Origin: a virus
Strand: one strand, 5' to 3'
DNA length: 25,692 bases
IMG/VR virus record: IMGVR_UViG_3300008113_000324
Coordinates: 1-25,692 of that record
Shown: one piece after another, positions 23,581 through 25,692 of the stretch
Layout of the letters: each line of letters starts with the position of its first letter
How positions within the stretch are numbered: the first letter of the stretch is position 1
The notes under the pieces: model-generated
Database searches by the model: none
The model's input: the letters and a program-made list of their open reading frames with translations, nothing else
What the model was told of the DNA's origin: nothing
Made by a program: the position numbers and the translations under genes

Positions 23581-25470
23581 TCACATTCTCACGGCTCGCT
23601 GTGTTGAAGCGAGATCATCCAGATTGATTATGTAACGACCTTCCATGTCAGAACGAGTTGCAAACTCGTTAGCCATAAAGTTCGGTACGTTGGTAGAAGC
23701 GATTAGAATCTCGCGGGCTACGATCTCACAGAACCACAGTGCCATCACTGCGTCCATCTTGAGTTGCTTGCCCTGCTTACCTGGTTGCCAGGTCACGAGT
23801 TGTTCAATAAGTTTCTTGACGTGTTCATTCTTCGAGCTGTCTGGTAACTCAATTAAGTTATCACCAGCATGCTTGAAGTTGTTGTTGAGTCCATCTCGCT
23901 TAATGACGGACCCAAACAAAGGAGCGAGTGAGGCTACGCCGAACTCGGGATCCTGTTTGTTATTACCTGTGTAGTGTGGTCGGTAATTAATACCACGTGT
24001 AGCGAGGAAGTTTCGAATTTCCTCGTCCTGTGTTAGGAATAACTGAAAAGCATTGGACTCTACAATCACCGTATGTGGGTGATACGTATCCGTCCATTCC
24101 CTGATAAGAGATCTGATAGCTGCAGGTGTAGGGCTTGTCATGACGTGAACGTCCATTACATAGCGTTTGTTTGTCCTGCGGTCTACCGCATAGGCGATAG
24201 CAGCTGTATCTCCAGACATTGCTGGATCGATACCAATAATTCGATAGAAGTTCGACGAATTATCAGGGTGACCTGCTGCGCCTGCAACTAAGGAGCCCGA
24301 CTTTCTCATTCCGTTTACAGCGCCTCTGACGCATGTCGGGTCGAAGATTGCATTCTCCGCGATATCGAGGTTCTGGTAAACCAGTGACCACTTGGAAGGT
24401 CCTGCCTCGTTACGAACTGCCGTAAGACGTTCGCCTGTCCATCGATCAAACATGCCGTTCTCGTCTGGCACGTCAGTGTCAGTAAGAGGTTGTTCGGTCT
24501 TAGCCCAAAGAGTTTTCCAATCCTTTGGGTTGTCTGCATATTCCAAGACTGCAGGCATGGACAAATATGACCACGGAAGGATGCCATCCGTGTAATGCTG
24601 TGGGTTGCGTAGTTCTTTATATAGATCAACTGCAGATACTCGTGTACCAACTACCAAGAGTTGACCACCACCAGGCGGGAGACGAGAGGCAACTTCCTGC
24701 CGAATCCATTCCTGTTGCTTAGCCCATTCACTTGCGTTGGACAACGTCACTACGTCGTCCAGGACTATTAAATCTGCGCGGTTACCGTAGACCTGACCAC
24801 CCATACCAATAGCTTCAACTGTTGGGTCTTTGGCGTCATTGTCTCGGATATCTCCACCAAGATAGATCTTGGTCGCCGACCACTGGTCGGCTGTTGCTTT
24901 GTAACCATCGGCGGGTCCGAAGGACGCCTGTAGGTCTGCATACCGAGGATGCGTCAAGCGTTGCTTGATCGCATACAAAAACTTCTTTGCCTGCTCTTGG
25001 GTCTTGGAGATAACCATGACCGAAATGTTAGGATTCTTAACTATGCGGTAGGTCACATAGTTAATTGTGATCGTCATAGTCTTGGCATGGTTTGGCGGGA
25101 CGTTGACCAGTAAACGGGACAACCCACCTGAACCTTTTTCAAAAACCATGGCTGGGTCTAACCAGCTTGGATCTCTACCTTCCAACATGTCAACAACGTT
25201 GAGCATGTGGGGCGGAACTTTAGTACCAAGGAACTTCTCAGAGAAACCAGCAAAGTCATCAAGATTAGACCGAGCGTCTACCGCGAGGTCCTGTGTTCTA
25301 AACCGAGCATTATCCATATAGGCAGCGAAGCCATCAGCTTCGCGCCGTTGTGTGTCATACCAAGAGCGACTTCGCCCGACCACTTTCAGTGCGTCGGCGA
25401 TGGTGCGACCTTGGCGTACCAAATCGATTAACTCTTTACGAGCCTCTTCTGGTGTTAATTGGCGATCCAT
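23581..25470 (-). CDS. terL: Terminase large subunit with an N-terminal helix-turn-helix segment (629 aa)
   Basis: The DNA-packaging motor. The ATG at 25470 is preferred because GGAGG lies 5 nt before it; a GTG at 25497 would add nine residues. ATPase: Walker A variant VNVPPNHAKTM (about 122-132), Walker B LIVLDDV (234-240), and a coupling motif near LLVVGTRVS. Nuclease: IGIDPAMSGD (412-421, first Asp), VIVESNAF (468-475, Glu), and MDAVMALWF (572-580, last Asp), giving the RNase H-like acidic triad. Residues 11-43 (GRTIADALKVVGRSRSWYDT) look like a DNA-binding HTH usually found in small terminases, so TerS function may be fused, or a separate TerS lies outside the window. It is the first gene of the leftward array. 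Confidence 0.92.
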   Translation of the reverse strand: MDRQLTPEEARKELIDLVRQGRTIADALKVVGRSRSWYDTQRREADGFAAYMDNARFRTQDLAVDARSNLDDFAGFSEKFLGTKVPPHMLNVVDMLEGRDPSWLDPAMVFEKGSGGLSRLLVNVPPNHAKTMTITINYVTYRIVKNPNISVMVISKTQEQAKKFLYAIKQRLTHPRYADLQASFGPADGYKATADQWSATKIYLGGDIRDNDAKDPTVEAIGMGGQVYGNRADLIVLDDVVTLSNASEWAKQQEWIRQEVASRLPPGGGQLLVVGTRVSAVDLYKELRNPQHYTDGILPWSYLSMPAVLEYADNPKDWKTLWAKTEQPLTDTDVPDENGMFDRWTGERLTAVRNEAGPSKWSLVYQNLDIAENAIFDPTCVRGAVNGMRKSGSLVAGAAGHPDNSSNFYRIIGIDPAMSGDTAAIAYAVDRRTNKRYVMDVHVMTSPTPAAIRSLIREWTDTYHPHTVIVESNAFQLFLTQDEEIRNFLATRGINYRPHYTGNNKQDPEFGVASLAPLFGSVIKRDGLNNNFKHAGDNLIELPDSSKNEHVKKLIEQLVTWQPGKQGKQLKMDAVMALWFCEIVAREILIASTNVPNFMANEFATRSDMEGRYIINLDDLASTQRAVRM

Positions 25471-25692
25471 GTTCCTCCAGTACCTGTAGGGGTCCACAGG
25501 GGGTTGGACAGTAGTATCCCCACTTAAGCATATATATCTTATCGGCGGGCATTAAGCCCGCCTCAGAAGGCTCAATAAGTATTTCGCCTTATACTTACAT
25601 AGGGGTCTAGAGCGTCGGCGTGTTTCAAGGGGGTAGCCCAATATATTTTTATTTATTTCGGTGATCTCAGTATAAGTCCTGGTCAGAGCTGT
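25471..25692. promoter_or_regulatory. Leader/control region upstream of the terminase
   Basis: No gene is visible here. It holds a perfect 7-bp hairpin GGCGGGC (25544-25550) / GCCCGCC (25556-25562) with a 5-nt loop, without a T run on either side. A second 7-bp hairpin is TAAGTAT (25576-25582) / ATACTTA (25591-25597). Two mutually exclusive short stems lie at 25483-25509 (CCTGT/ACAGG and GTCCA/TGGAC share bases). An AT-rich patch with TATATAT (about 25530-25537) on the minus strand could hold a -10 box for the late array, but no matching -35 at correct spacing was found. Likely promoter/leader by position. Confidence 0.4.

Noticed and set aside
1-25692. Terminal repeat or circular overlap between the two window ends
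   Set aside because: The ends share only a six-base ACAGCT in inverted orientation, consistent with chance.

Overview
The window is the structural and lysis half of a tailed double-stranded DNA phage genome. Almost everything is one tightly packed leftward (minus-strand) gene array running from a large terminase at the right edge to a shared terminator near position 450. Base composition by eye is moderate (mid-40s % GC). Several small proteins (the Cys/His protein at 250-435, the Cys-rich protein at 7935-8177, the holin ending in LNPNDSAFGKEA, the Tyr/Trp motif of the early linker protein) resemble ones I associate with phages of Actinobacteria. I therefore infer a phage of a moderate-GC actinobacterium, possibly an aquatic one; no host gene is present to prove it. 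There is no tape-measure gene or tail-sheath gene, and the capsid protein looks like the N4-gp56 family, so a short-tailed (podovirus-like) particle is the simplest reading.

Layout from right to left. Packaging: terminase (23581-25470) and portal (21801-23576). Then a head-internal/ejection block: a 49-aa basic protein, a histone-H1-like Lys/Ala-rich protein ending in a LysM domain, two small proteins, a 1647-aa giant protein started with TTG, and three mainly helical proteins of 242, 317 and 462 aa. Then the capsid cassette: scaffold (10840-11304) and major capsid protein (9834-10808), bracketed by two hairpins and preceded by the longest internal non-coding gap. Then three consecutive Lys-rich basic proteins, two small conserved proteins and a neck/connector-like protein (7042-7935). 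Then the tail adhesin block: an Ala/Ser-repeat fibre, a small beta protein, a glycine-rich adhesin and a class I SAM-dependent methyltransferase. Then lysis: two small membrane proteins (holin pair) and an M15-type peptidase endolysin. Last come a 636-aa tail/virion protein and a 75-aa protein resembling a stand-alone peptidoglycan-binding domain.

The gene array is held together by translational coupling: six junctions use the same TAATG stop/start overlap and others overlap by GTGA or 8 nt. A single rightward gene (250-435) converges on the array and shares a strong bidirectional terminator with it. The first 249 bases hold inverted repeats, a T6-G6-TA-G6 tract and an intrinsic terminator; whether they encode a structured RNA or a short rightward reading frame is unresolved. 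The last ~220 bases, upstream of the terminase, hold two perfect hairpins and an AT-rich patch and look like a leader/control region.
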